Shown here piece by piece: positions 33,083-45,004 of a stretch of 64,000 nucleotides of DNA. This DNA is from Melieria omissa (Eukaryota > Arthropoda > Insecta > Diptera > Ulidiidae): NCBI GenBank assembly GCA_963971225.1, contig OZ020268.1:51138404-51202403 (forward strand), written 5' to 3'. A program made the translations under genes and the position numbers. Numbering within the stretch: the stretch's first letter is position 1; each line of letters begins with the position of its first letter. The notes beneath the pieces are model-generated. The model saw nothing but the letters and a program-made list of their open reading frames with translations, ran no database searches and had not been told where the DNA came from.

Positions 33083-34635
33083 ACAAAACATATTAATATT
33101 TTTTTGTAATTTTTTTTCTTGGCTTTTTCTGGAACATCCTGGATCGGACTAACGATCAACTAAAGCGGATCGATCTTAGTAAACCAACCCTTAATCCAAC
33201 TTAACAAACTCGAAACAAATCTTTTTAGAAATATTCGAAAGAATCTAAACACTTCTTGTTGAAAAGGATGTTACGCAGACAGACAGATCTGGCTTAAGAT
33301 CAACCAAGTAGATTCAGCAAATCGATTTAGTAAACATCTTGATCCATCTAAACAAACTATCCATAAAGACTGTCGCAGAAATCAAGACTCGACACTTCTC
33401 CTCAACTCTTCTCTCGGATTAGTTATGGGACATCGGTGGCTTTCAGTCAACTTTCGCAGAGCTTTGAAGTTCTTAGATAAGATGAACCATATGTCCGGTC
33501 GCTGAGTTTTCTACTTTAAGGTCTTACAGGTTTGTTTTAATAAATTTTACTATGAACATCAAATGGCAATTCTTGTCCTCACACATACAAGCATCACCTA
33601 AAATATCTGCTGACATTAAAAAAATTCTCATAAAGCAACTTTTTTTCGTAAAATATTTGCTGAGTCGCTTTTTTGAGTCAACCAATTATTTCCCACAAAT
33701 CTCTTTCACTCTGCAAATATGCAACTAATTTGAGCATTTAAAATCCTAAATGGTTTTTTTTCAAATCCAATTACCTGTCAATTGTTAGCGTAACACTTTC
33801 AATCAATAGAACTGTGCGTAACTCCAGTCAATGCGGGCTGATGGGCGGCAGCGAGGGCCGATCGACACGCAACACTAACGACGGCCCACAAAACCCTTTA
33901 GCACGTCAGACAATGCACATCACATCACAATCGCACATCACAGACAACAGCACAATGTGACAACAGCGAGTTTCTGTCTGCTGCCTGTTGCCGCTTCACA
34001 CACGCACACGCGCACACACACACACAACAGCAAGCGAGAATGTTGTGCTGTCTTTTAGCTTCAACTGGTTGGATTGGATTTTTTTCGTCTTTTGTTGCAA
34101 TTTAGTGCGATTGCTGTCGCTTTCACGCATTCCACGCTTGCCACACATTACATTGAACATATTCTGCACATTAAACTTTACATGTGATGCCACAATTTGC
34201 ATATCTTTTTTCTACGCTCACTCACACTTGCCGAGACAAATTCGATGTGTGCGTGAATGCTAACAACTCCGCGTCGTTAAGTGTTTGCTTTTCATCAAAT
34301 TGTTGTTATTGTTACTTTTACATTTTTTGCCACCGCTTCTCGCAAGTGTTTTAGGGCCATGCGTTGCGCTGCTGCCAACAATGGCCACCTTAACATATGC
34401 GCCGTGTTATGTAAAACAAAAATGGCTGACAAGTGAAGGAGTGTTCGAGGGCGTCACAACAGCTGCGCGCATTTTGCGCAATTGTTGAATTTGCATTTTA
34501 ATGGGGTTAGAGCGAAAAATGCGAGCAAGCAGCGAAACAACAAAGCAAAACACAAAAAATAATAACGCCATAAAAGACAAGAAAATTGAGATGTAAAATA
34601 TTTGAAAATTTCCAGAAATACACAGCATGTTCGAA
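33083..34635. other. Non-coding, CA microsatellite
   Basis: A (CA)n-like stretch lies at about 33999-34026 and a GC-richer segment at about 33830-33990. No coding exon or element end could be supported. Confidence 0.5.
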
Positions 34636-34640
34636 AATAC

Positions 34641-35510
34641 AAGCAATAAAATTAAGGAAAATCTACAAGTTAGCAAAAACATGCGCGGAAATGCAAAAGA
34701 ACCAAAATTATTGCTTGTGCGCCTAAAACTCGGCCAAGGTTGCGTGTTATTGCTTGTTGTTGTTATTTTTTGGGTAAATAATTCCATTGGTAAGATTTTC
34801 TTAACATTTACTGAGATGAAAAGTGTGCAAATTAAGTTTTAACCCTTTAACGACTAGTGCCAATGTTGCAATGCAAGTTTAAAACAATTAAAATTAAATT
34901 AAACTATAAAATATTAATATGAAAATGAAAATGTATATGAAAATAAAACTTGTAAAAATTCTCAAGCAATAATATTAAGGAAAGTCAACAAGTAAGTAAA
35001 AACATGCGCAGAAAATGCAAAAAATAAATTTATTGCATGAGCGTCTGGCTGAGTTGAGTTGGCTAAGGTTGTGTGTTATTGTTTGTTGTTGTTATTTTTA
35101 GTGATAAATATTTAAATTTGTATAGATTTTTTTAAATTTAATGAGTTGAAAAGTGTGCAAATTAAGCCTTAACCCTTTAACGACTTATGCCAATGTTTAA
35201 ATGCAAGTTTAAAAAAAAATTTAAATTTAACTAAAACATAAAATATTCATATGAAAATAAAGCTTGTTAAAAAAGTTCAACAATAAAGTTAAGAAATATC
35301 AACAAGTTCGCAAAAACATGTGCAGAAAATTCAAAAAACCAACTTTATTGCTTGAGCGCCTAAAACTCGGCCAAAGTTGTGTTTATTGTTTGTGGTTGTT
35401 CATTTTTTGAGGCCAATATTTCCATTTGTGTAGGTTTTCTTAAAATTTAATGCGTTCAAAAGTGTAAAAATTAATTCTTAACCCTTTTAGAACCAATACT
35501 AATATTTCAT
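34641..35510. repeat. Tandem repeat, ~320-bp unit, 2.7 copies
   Basis: 'aagcaataaaattaagga' words start copies at about 34641, 34964 and 35279. All share 'aaaaacatg.gcagaaaatgcaaaa', 'gcgcctaaaactcggccaa', 'gttgttattttt' and 'aaccctttaacgactagtgccaatg' in order. Divergence between copies is about 15-25% by eye. Confidence 0.9.
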
Positions 35511-35514
35511 CATA

Positions 35515-36160
35515 AGTTTTTACTGTCCTAACTGAACCCAAGGACTTCGATTTCTTATCGAGAAGGGGTCCAAACTTGGATTTATTGGCCCTGAACCTCT
35601 TTTACCAATCACTGCTGCAGCCATCAACTGCTCACAAAAGGGTCACTTCAACCTACTAGCGAGCGTAACAGGCTGAAACCGGCTAGTTACAAGTTAACCC
35701 TCTCGCTACAGGTTCTTACTGTGGAAAGTTAAAATTTTAAATTTAACATTTTAGGCTTCTATGTGGTTACATTAGCAACATTCCAAAAGAAATTTTTTAA
35801 TTTTTATACTCGGACTCTGTATTTAAGAGTGTTTATCTATGAGAGCAACCACATCGTTGTGGCTGTAATAAATACTTAAACATACAACTTTTTACGCATA
35901 ACGAAAATTTGAATATTTCTTCATTTACTTCAACCAAAATTAAAACCTGTTTTTTATCTAAATTGAAAGAAAATGTCAAATTAAAAAGTTATCTACAGTT
36001 TTCTGCTTCTTCTTCTTTTACTATGTCAAGATATACCATTAGAAAAACGTGTATACTTTTCTTCTTTTAGTTTTAATAACATTCTTGAAACCACAAAGGG
36101 TTCAGACGCCCACAAAGTAGCAATGTGCCATATGACAACAAAAAAACGAAAGGGTTCATT
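35515..36160. other. Non-coding, nothing recognised
   Basis: Mixed-composition sequence without terminal repeats or convincing frames. Confidence 0.45.
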
Positions 36161-36472
36161 TTTGTAGTAGAATTTTATGGCAAATATTTTGGTTGTACAT
36201 TTCTTCCTTGAAAGTTCAGTTTTAAAGAACACTTTTTGGCATATTAGGAAAAAAGGGTCAACTTGACCCATAAACATTTTAGCTCCAATTTTGAATAAGC
36301 ACGAAATTAATTCTCAAACTCTTCTTCACTTTGGACTTTTTTATGGCATTCAAGTTAAATTTTATAGTAGAATTTTATAGCAAATATTTTGGTTGTACAT
36401 TTCTTCCTTGAAAGTTCAATTTGAAAGAACACTTTTTGGCATATTAGGAAAAAAGGGTCAACTTGACCCATA
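36161..36472. repeat. Direct repeat pair of ~112 bp carrying a perfect palindrome
   Basis: 36161-36273 and 36361-36472 are highly similar, starting 'tagtagaattttat.gcaaatattttgg' and ending 'aaaagggtcaacttgaccca'. Each includes the 15-bp palindrome GGGTCAACTTGACCC (36255-36269 and 36455-36469). The 90-bp segment between copies is unrelated. Confidence 0.9.
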
Positions 36473-36819
36473 AAAACAAGAGCTCGAGGGTTAAAATGTT
36501 CCACAAAATTATTTGTCATGGTATTTCACATTAAATTTCTGTAGACCTCATATACTTAAAATGTAAGTTTACAATGTTTGCTTATGACGATTCACTATAA
36601 GAATGTGAAAAGGGCAGAAACTTGGACCCCTCTAAAAATATTCAGACGTAAGTAATACACGTTAATATTTTGTTGGCCTATTTATTGCTGTAAATTGCTG
36701 TAATTTTGAAAAAAAAAAAAATATTTTGTTGTTTACAAAGCTCACTCTGAGATCAGATTACCACACTTTTTCGCTCGAGGGAGCAGTGGAGGAGGAGTAG
36801 TGCTCGTCCGAACTCACTG

Positions 36820-37060
36820 AGATAGGACAGACAGATTGCCTCTTCACAGACGGTTCGAGCTGGACTGTGGAAAGACAAAAGTCTTTAACGCCCCTGAACT
36901 CTGTGGCCTCTGTCAGCTGCAGGTTTTGGCGATAAGAGCATCTCGCATTAAAGGAAAACTAGAGCAAAATGTCCAATGAATGGAAGTTGACATATTTTCC
37001 ACAAGCCAGACAGCCATAAAAGCTTTGACTTATCTTGTAGAAAGATCGTAGCTATTCAGT
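36820..37060 (+). pseudogene. RNase H fossil of a non-LTR retrotransposon
   Basis: Plus-strand pieces read FTDGS near 36844, then VLAIRASRIKGKLEQ and, after a stop, VDIFSTSQTAIKALT near 36985-37030. This order (DG..., AIRA, IFSDSQAAIKAL) is that of the RNase H domain at the C-terminus of R1/I/Jockey-type LINEs. The catalytic Asp of the last motif is replaced by Thr, and stops and frameshifts are present, so it is an old remnant. Confidence 0.65.
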
Positions 37061-37064
37061 GACT

Positions 37065-38820
37065 ACAGGGTTTTTTCAAGTCAGTTTCTTTGCGGCATTC
37101 AATGAATTAAGTCAACAGTTGAGTTGGCTAGAATGGGATCTGTAATAAGTTGACAATCAATTTAAAAAAAAAAAAAAAAATGATTTAATTTGACTCAAAC
37201 TAAAACTTGAACATATTTTTCACTAATCTTATCATACTTCTTCCCTCCACTACGTTTGAAATCATCCTTAAAGTATGCAAACCTTTCCATATGCACTGTT
37301 AATGGTTAGTGTAAACGCATTTATGCATTGCATACTTTAGTGCTGATGCATAATTAAACTAATCTAAACGTTGTGTATGAATGTAATTTTTTTTTGGCAT
37401 ATTTCATGTGCTCGAAATACTTTTCAGTCACCGCTGTCGTTGAATTAAAACCGCGACCTACCTACATATGTAGATCCGTGTCGGCTTGTGTGCATGGACG
37501 CGTGTATTTGCCTATGTTCACATTTTAATTAAAATCAATTTTAATTGATTTTTGCAGCAAAGTTTGCCACAGCAAACAGCAAATCACGCGCACGCTCGCT
37601 GCATGGCAAAAAGTGAAAAACCATAAAGCAAACAAAAAGCGTTTTCATTTTTTTGTGTTGTGCACAGTTGTGGCAAAAGTGGCCGTGATATTTGCTGCCG
37701 TCAGCGTGATGGCAGCCACAAATTGACAAATAAATCAAATTGTTGCTGCCTGCACCTGGCAACCGACCAGGCCGCAACGCTGCACCGCATCACAGCAACA
37801 GGTGGCAACCGTATCAGCGAAAAACAACTGTCACTTGCCAGTAAATGTATTTGTGGGTTTCGGTTTTATTTCTTCATTTGTTGGGTTTTTGTTTTCTTTG
37901 AGTTGTTGTGGTTGTTGTTGTTTTGACTTCACAGAAATCGCCCACAGCAACTATCAAGATGTTTTCCTGCTGAGACTTTCTGAGAATGAACCAAAGCAAA
38001 GCAAACAACACAACGACAGACGTCATTGTCGGCGGAATTATCAACAAAATTTCATCCTCAAAGTATGCTAGGAAATTTTTTAGGAAAAACAACTGCAACT
38101 GAATGGATGCGCAAATTCGAGCGCAACGCCCAGCACTCTAAGCGGCTGTCGATATCCACATTAAAAACAACTTTCAGCGAAACCCTTGGACTGACGCGCG
38201 CTTCCACCACCGCCGACCGCCACCCGGAAATTGCACCCGCTAATTGAAACGACTAAACTCCACTCATTAGGCTAATTATCCGCAGCCATGTTGATGCCGC
38301 TGCCAGACGGTGCGCGCACTCAAGGTGCAACAGCCACAACAACAAACAAAAACCTCACCCACTTATGCGCGAATTACTGAAAAGAAAGCACACAATTAGG
38401 CGCATTCGCTGGACGCCGCTCGCTGCTTGCTATGCGCCATTCAGTGCTTTCTGTTTGCTGCTTTCTGCAGTTGCTGCAACCAGTTGAATTGGGTTGTCAT
38501 GGCAGCAGTGCCGTTACTGTTGCCGTCGCTGCTCGTCTAATCCGCTTTGTAAAGTTGCAATGTTTGCTTGAAGCGACAAAAAAGCCGTCGATGCTGGCGT
38601 AGAGAAGAGAGATTAATTTTAATTATGTATAACAATATGGCGTTTGAAGCGTTGGTGCTGAAATAGAGAGGGAGAAGCAAATAGGTGGATATGAAGGACG
38701 AAATGCGGGCGTCAAGGATACAGCAGCAAATTATCGCTTACAATATCCGGTGTTTATGCTAATTCTATACTTACTTATTTTCAAATAAATATTCAGAAAG
38801 TCATTCAAAGCCATTCAATT
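37065..38820. other. Non-coding; GC-richer between 38.0 and 38.6 kb
   Basis: Short frames of up to 89 codons lack domains. The composition shift around 38.0-38.6 kb could be regulatory, but no specific site can be supported. Confidence 0.45.
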
Positions 38821-40157
38821 GAATGAGAAAATTATTTTTTATTTAAATAAATGATTTAATATTCAATTTGAAATTAATAAATTTTTACTATAGTCAGTTT
38901 TTAAATTAAAAAAAAACGATTTTCAATTAAATTGGGGAATTAATTTGTAGTTCAATTAATTAATTAATATTCAATTTGAAATTTACAGATCTATTGAAAA
39001 TTAAAGAACTTGCTTACCAATTTTAATGAAATAATTTTAAAACAATTAATTACAAAATTTATTTATTTTAAATGTTTATATTACTTTAAAAATAATTATT
39101 TTATCAACCAAATTTAATTAATAAAATTTAAAATTTTGTTTAATTAATAATTAATAGAACAATTTCTTTTTATAATAAGTTGAATTAATTTTTTAATTTT
39201 AACTGATTTAATAGCCATTAATTATAACTTGAATAAATATATTTTTTAACCAATTACTTAGTTGAATTTCAATAAAACGTTTAATAATTATTTTCGTATA
39301 TATTTTATGATAATTTTTGGATGATTAATTCTTTCATTTTTTATATTAAGAAACGGAAAATCATTCTTTTTTAAATTTCAATAAGAACTGATTAATTACT
39401 TATTTAGTGAACGCATTTTTAAATGAATTAATTGACCTTAAAGTTATTTTTATCAATCGGTGATCCAATCAGTCAATTAAAATATATTTTATTTCAATAC
39501 AATTACTTAGTTAGTTTTCAATAAGAAGTTGGGTATTTTTTTATTATTTAATAGTAATAATAATAATAATTGATTGGCACGACAGCCCGCTTACGCGAGA
39601 CTAAGGCCTAGCTTCCCGCAGCCACCCGTGTTGTGCGTGTGAATTTTGTACGCGAGTGGAAGGGACCTACAGTTTTATGCCGGTTCCGAAAGGCAGGTTG
39701 GGAGCTTTTTCATAGGCAATTTTTACTCTCAGAGGTTTGGCATTTCCAGCTGAGAGGACAGCCACCGAAAGAGAAAACGAGTTTCCCGTTATTTTTTTTA
39801 GGTGTTACTACATGCAGAATTCGAACTAGCGTCGCTCTGCATGCGACTCGTTGAAACTTGGTTGATCTCATTTCAAGTATCCGGCAACTTACATGTTTAG
39901 CTTATATAATTACAATATAACTTCAACATTAATTAAATAACTGAATTCAATTAGATCATAAATCACTAAATTTATATTATAATTTTAAGTAATATAACTG
40001 AATAATTTGCAATTAGTTGATTAAGTAATTGCTCCTAGCTTTAATTAATTATTTATTTCAATATTGTAGCTCAGTAAATACTTTGTTGACTAATTAAATA
40101 TAACTAATTTAATATATTTACATTCAAATAGATGAAAATAGTTATGTAAATTAATTT
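38820..40157. other. Very AT-rich 'TTAATTAAT' region hosting later insertions
   Basis: Degenerate words such as 'aattacttagttgaatttcaataa' recur near 39255 and 39510, suggesting decayed tandem repeats. The same sequence type resumes after the CR1-like element at about 44460, so that LINE inserted into this region. Confidence 0.6.
39575..39870 (-). mobile_element. SINE-like repeat with a tRNA-type B box
   Basis: A GC-richer island in very AT-rich DNA. On the minus strand 'AGTTCGAATTC' near 39831 fits a pol III B box. The body (gccggttccgaaaggcaggt ... gagctttttcat ... tctcagaggtttggcatttcc) resembles a repeat I recall as abundant in tephritid flies. The 73-codon frame within it is not taken as a gene. 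A clear A box and target duplication were not seen. Confidence 0.5.
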
Positions 40158-40210
40158 TAGTCTCAGTTGACTGCTTGAACTGCGCGGTTGTGCTTTTTGC
40201 TTTGTCTGCT

Positions 40211-41494
40211 ATGCCATCTTGTTCAAAGTGCGGTTTGCCTACCGCGAATCAAGTATCAATAGCGTGTGTCTTGTGCTGTAGCTGCCTACACGTAAGCTGC
40301 GCTAACATCAGTGGTGATTGCCTAAAATTTCTGAAGTCGTCGCAGAACATCACCTACAAGTGCGATTCTTGTGTCTGGAATCCCCGCCTGATTTATGCTG
40401 ACAAATTTTTTGAGCTCTGCAGCGCACTTGAAGCTGTCTCCGCTATCTTCCAATCATGGAAAGGTGCGCATACCCAGCGTGCCGCTGGCATTGATGCTGG
40501 CGTCAAGACCAACCTGCCAGCTTTCATCAACAATAACAACAAAGTCCTGACTCGCTCGAAGGCTAAGGTAATGGAGCCGTGACGTCTGGTCACAGCTGGA
40601 GGTACAGCTGACCCCGTTTCTCCGCTTCCATATAACAGCAATGACAACAACAAAATCAGCAAGCCAAAGAGGAGTGATTCTGTTGGCAAAACTGTGCTTA
40701 GCTCAGCTACTCGCTCTGGATCTTTGAAGCATGCCTGCTCTCCAACCGATGCCGCCCTCTTTGATCACTCAGTGGTTTTTGCGCCTACGCCTTCCACCGC
40801 TGTCCGTGTTGATGCTGCTTCGTGCTCTCTTTCTGCTCCCACTGTTGCTAATGGTACTGGTGTTGCTACTGCTGCTGGTCATTCTGACGCGCCTTCTGCC
40901 GCTGCCTTTGACGCTGCTGCTTCCTGCTCTCTTGCTCCTCCTGCTGTTGTTGACGGACCTGCTGTTAAATTGGTTGATGCTTTGGACGATGCTGCATCGA
41001 GTGCTGCTGTGGCCGCTGCCCTAAGCTCGCTTCAAACTCCTTGGTCTACACAGGTTGCGGCCCTTGATGCTGTTAACTCGCAAAACTCTCCCACTCCAAC
41101 CTCGCAACGCAACCCCGAATGGACAGTTGTCGCCAAACGTAATCGAAGTAAGCAAAGACAATCGGTGGTTGTTGGTTCCAACAACAACAAAGACTCAGAT
41201 GTTGCGGTTCGAATGAAATGGCTTCACATCTCTTCGTTTCTACCTAAAGTGACGGAAGCTGATATTATCAATTATGTATGTAATCATGCTGCTATTGATG
41301 TTAAGCACCTTTTGTGCTATAAACATATTAAGAAAGATATTGCCTTAGAATCGTTGAAAAAAGTAAATTTTAAGCTAGGAGTTTCAGAAATCTATTATGG
41401 GAAGGTACTGTGCTCAAATCTTTGGCCAGCTAATGTAGAATTACGTCCCTTCCGTTTTTTTCAAAGACCTGATGCACCTCAGACAGGTGCCTAG
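40211..41494 (+). pseudogene. CR1-like ORF1 (PHD-type finger), one internal stop
   Basis: The likely start is the ATG at 40211 (MPSCSKCGLPT). The N-terminus has a PHD-like Cys4-His-Cys3 pattern (CSKCG, CVLCCSCLHVSC, YKCDSC), a feature of CR1-group ORF1 proteins that bind RNA or chromatin. A low-complexity Ala/Ser region follows. The C-terminal part (WLHISSFLPKVTEADIINYV ... LWPANVELRPFRFF) resembles the RNA-binding tail of CR1 ORF1. A TGA at 40580-40582 interrupts the frame, which continues in phase afterwards. The stop of ORF1 overlaps the open start of ORF2 by about 20 nt. Confidence 0.8.
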
Positions 41495-44360
41495 CGGATG
41501 CAAAAAGCACAAGGGTTAATAATGATTTAAGAATTTACTTTCAAAATGTGTCGGGTCTCAGAACGAAATCTGGGGCGTTGTTTACAATGAGCTCTCACTT
41601 GGATTATGAAATTTTTGTCCTCGTTGAGACCTGGATAACTAAGGATTTCTTTGATAATGAATTTTTTGATGCTAATCTTTATAATGTCTATCGTAAAGAT
41701 AGGGATGCTGTGAAAACTGGGTTGTCTAGAGGTGGTGGGGTCCTCATTGCAGTTAGTTGCAAATTACGGTCGTGGCTTGTTCCTTTGCGGGACTCAGACA
41801 CTCTCCTGGATCAACTTTGCGTTGCGGTTGAGGGAGCCTCAAAACTATTTATCTGTGCTTCCTATATCCCACCTGCTAGTGTGGATTATCTTTATAAGGC
41901 CCATGTAGACTACATTTTAACATTAGCAATGAAATACCCCGATGATCACTTTTGTGTCCTTGGTGATTTCAATTTGTGTAATATTGAATGGTCTTATTTG
42001 GATAATAGTTTGGCCTTATACTCTAATAACGCAATTACCTTTGCGGAGACCTATGTTTTAGACAATCTTCAATATATAAACCTAATTCAGATAAATAGTT
42101 TTGTAAATAAACTTAATAGAATTCTGGATTTGATGTTCATTAGTGATGGCATGAACTTTTCCTTAAAAGAATGTCACTTGCCTCTCTCTTGCTCGGGTAT
42201 ACATCATGTTCCCCTTGTTCTTGAAATGCAATTTTATGAGTTTAAGAACAAATTCTTGGTTAACCAGAAATCTTGCCTTAACTTTAAAAAATGTAACTTT
42301 CTATTAGTAAATAATTTATTACATTCGTTGCATTGGGACTCTCTTTTCTCAGGGCATGATGTTTCTAATTGCTTTGATATTTTCAAAAATAAGGTGTATG
42401 ACATTTGTGCTGAACACATCCCACTGTTAAAAAAGAGATGTTATAAAATAACTTGGTTTACTAAAAAGTTAAAAAAACTAAAGAATTTGAGAAATAAGTT
42501 CTATAAAAAATTTAAAGTTACTTGTAATTCCCACTTTAAGCTTAAATACCTGTTTTACCCTAAAAAATTTAATTCGTTGAGCAATTCGCTGCGTAAAAAT
42601 TATAACCGGAAGTTTGAATCTGAGATCGAAACGAATCCGAAAGCCTTTTGGCGTTTCGTCAATTCTAAAAAACTTTCTGCAAATATTCCTACCAAAGTAT
42701 TTTTGAAGGATGTTACGGCGGATAGCCCCTTTGAGGCAGCTAACCTTTTTGCGGATTTTTTCCGTTCAAATTTTATACGTGATACTGGAGCCCCCGCAAA
42801 TTTTGAGACGAACATTAACTCTCACATAAACTTTGGTTCATTGTGCTTATCTCGAGAGGACGTAATTGAAGGCATTGGTTATCTTAAATCCTCTACGCAA
42901 ACTGATGTAGACGGGCTTTCGGCGTGCCTATTTAAGAATTGTGATTCATTTGTCTCTCCGCTCTTAAATATCTTTAATCGTTCACTGGAATCGGGCGATT
43001 TTATTGATGCGTGGAAAGCTACTTCCATCATACCCATTTTTAAAAGTGGCAACAAGAATAACATTGCTAACTATAGGCCGATTTCCAAATTATCGACTGT
43101 TTCTAAATTGTTTGAATCCCTGATTAAGAAAAAGCTTTACTTTGCAGTCAAAAGTTTAATCTCTCCTTACCAGCATGGCTTTGTCTTCGGCAGGTCAACA
43201 GTTTCTAACCTTGCCGTTTTCTCTGAATATTGCTTAGCAGCATTTAGTGAAGCTCTCCAAGTTGACACTATTTACACGGACTTTTCTAAAGCTTTACAGA
43301 GTCAAGTCATTCAATCCTGGTCTCAAAAATGGCTGCACTAGGTTTTCACTCTATTTTTCTTCAATGGATCTACTCGTATCTCTCTAATCGTAAATGTGTT
43401 GTAGTGGTTGACAATGTTTCTTCTTTACCTTTTATTGCTTCCTCTGGTGTTCCCCAGGGTAGTATTTTAGGTCCTCTTTTCTTTGTTATTTTTATTAATG
43501 AGATTTCAAGTTGCTTCACTAATTCTAACTTTCTACTATATGCTGATGACTTAAAGATCTACACTTCCATTAGGAATGCCTCAGATGCGGCTTTTCTCCA
43601 ATCAGATTTACATAAGGTTACCGATTGGTCTCGTGTCAACCGTTTATCGTTAAACATGAATAAGTGTTTTCATATGTCATTTTCTAAGTCTCGTGCTCCT
43701 ATTCCTACTTGTTACTCTATCTGTAATACTCGTCTTAAAGCCATTACCGAGGTTTCGGATTTAGGTGTCTTCTTCGACTGAAAATTTTTGTTTCACAAGC
43801 ACCTAAGCTACACAATTGCTAAATCTTATGCTATGCTTGGCTTCATCCGCCGTTTCAGTTCGGACTTTACTGATCCATATACATTAAAACTACTGTATAT
43901 TTCCCTGGTCCGCTCAAAATTAGAATATGCGGTCTTTATTTGGAGGCCCTTCTATGAATGCCACATAAAACGTTTAGAACGCATTCAAAAGGCTTTCCTT
44001 CGGTTTGCTCTTCGTTCCCTACATTTTCAAAATCCCACTCCCTCTTATAGCTCACGATGCATGCTCATTGATTTGCGCTCTTTAAATAGCAGAAGGTCTT
44101 TCCTCTGTATAATGTTTATTTTTGATCTAATTCGTGGCGCTATTGACGCATCGTGCCTACTGCAACGTATAAACTTCCTTGCTCCGATTAGAACTCTACG
44201 AAGTCAAGATCTATTTCTAATTCCACGTTGCAAAACAAATTACTCTTTTAATGCCCCAATTGTGCGAGCTTTGTCCGAGGCTAACTTATTCTCAAATTCT
44301 TTAGATTTTTCAGTTCCTAAAAATGTATTCAAGAATTTGTTAGAAAGACTTATAGTATAA
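41473..44360 (+). pseudogene. CR1-like ORF2: endonuclease and reverse transcriptase, broken
   Basis: The frame is open from 41473 and begins RIYFQNVSGLRTK with no obvious ATG, so initiation may depend on ORF1. The endonuclease shows VLVETWI, VLGDFN and HHVPLV. The RT shows SIIPIFKSGNKNNIANYRPI, GVPQGSILGPLFFVIFINEI and LLYADDLKIY (catalytic ADD). The C-terminal domain shows SLVRSKLEYAVFIWRP and ERIQKAFLRF. A frameshift near 43290-43300 moves the frame just after YTDFSKA, and a TGA at about 43779-43781 interrupts it. Everything else is collinear, so few mutations separate it from an intact ORF2. The product would nick DNA and copy the LINE RNA at the target. Confidence 0.88.
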
Positions 44361-44445
44361 GTAGTATAAGTATAGTATAAGTGTCAGTTAGTCTGTATGA
44401 ATTGTTAATTAATTCTAGGCTATTTTTAAATAAAGAATAAAGAAT

Positions 44446-45000
44446 AAATTAAATTAAAATAATCAATGAAATCAATCAATAGGATTGAATTGATAATTTT
44501 ACTTTTATGTTCTTATGAATAATGTCCAATTATTTTCATTGCATATTTTATATTGTAGTATAATTTAGTATGAAATAATATTTAGTATAATTTGGAAAAC
44601 TAATTATTTTTAGTTACTTATTTGCTATGCATTTAACTACTTAACTTTGGTCAATTGCATTAGTCAATCAATCTAGTCAATTACTTAATCAGCTTCACTA
44701 TTTGACTTGTTAATTGTGATTATTTGATTTCTTCAATAGATAATAATTAACAGCCAAGAATCTTTGGAAATTTTCAAAATTGAAATATTTAGTCTGTTAA
44801 TGCCGGCCTCGATAGTCCATCGGGTAGGTTGCTGGCTTCTCATACCGAGGCTTTGGGTTCGATCCCTAACCCTCATCTATCATACTTCTATCGCTATCCA
44901 GTTTGTTAATTGTGATTGTTTGATTTATTTAATAAAAAATAATTAAAAGTAAAAAATCTTCAGAAAATATTCAACACTTTTTATGAACATGGCCAGTTTT
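44446..45000. repeat. AT-rich flank with ~195-bp duplication around a tRNA-like insert
   Basis: 'gttaattgtgatt.tttgattt.tt.aata' followed by '.aatctt..gaaa.t.ttc' occurs at about 44709 and again at about 44904. The second copy directly follows the tRNA-like segment. Confidence 0.55.
44803..44875 (+). ncRNA. tRNA-like sequence with A and B boxes (SINE head or tRNA pseudogene)
   Basis: 'GATAGTCCATCGGGTAGG' (from 44811) fits an A box and 'GGGTTCGATCCC' (44855-44866) a canonical B box at normal spacing. The middle contains 'TTCTCATACC', similar to a CAT-anticodon loop. I cannot pair a proper acceptor and anticodon stem, so it is more likely a SINE head or pseudogene than a functional tRNA. Similar GTTAAT words flank it (44796 and 44904) and could be a decayed target duplication. 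Confidence 0.5.
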
Positions 45001-45004
45001 CAGA

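Larger units (their letters stand above)
40158..44445 (+). mobile_element. CR1-like non-LTR retrotransposon, near full length
   Basis: ORF1 with a PHD-like Cys/His finger is followed by ORF2 with an apurinic endonuclease and RT, the CR1-clade arrangement. The 5' edge is a sharp change from AT-rich DNA at about 40158. The 3' end is a short tandem 'aataaagaataaagaataaa' at about 44428-44448 instead of poly-A, as is typical for CR1. Only a few disabling changes are visible: one stop in ORF1, one frameshift and one stop in ORF2. Confidence 0.85.

Noticed and set aside
39633..39854. 73-codon frame in the SINE-like repeat
   Set aside because: The segment has a pol III B box and repeat character. 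The frame is incidental.
44803..44875. Functional tRNA-Met gene
   Set aside because: The A and B boxes are good, but the acceptor and anticodon stems could not be paired, so it is listed only as tRNA-like.
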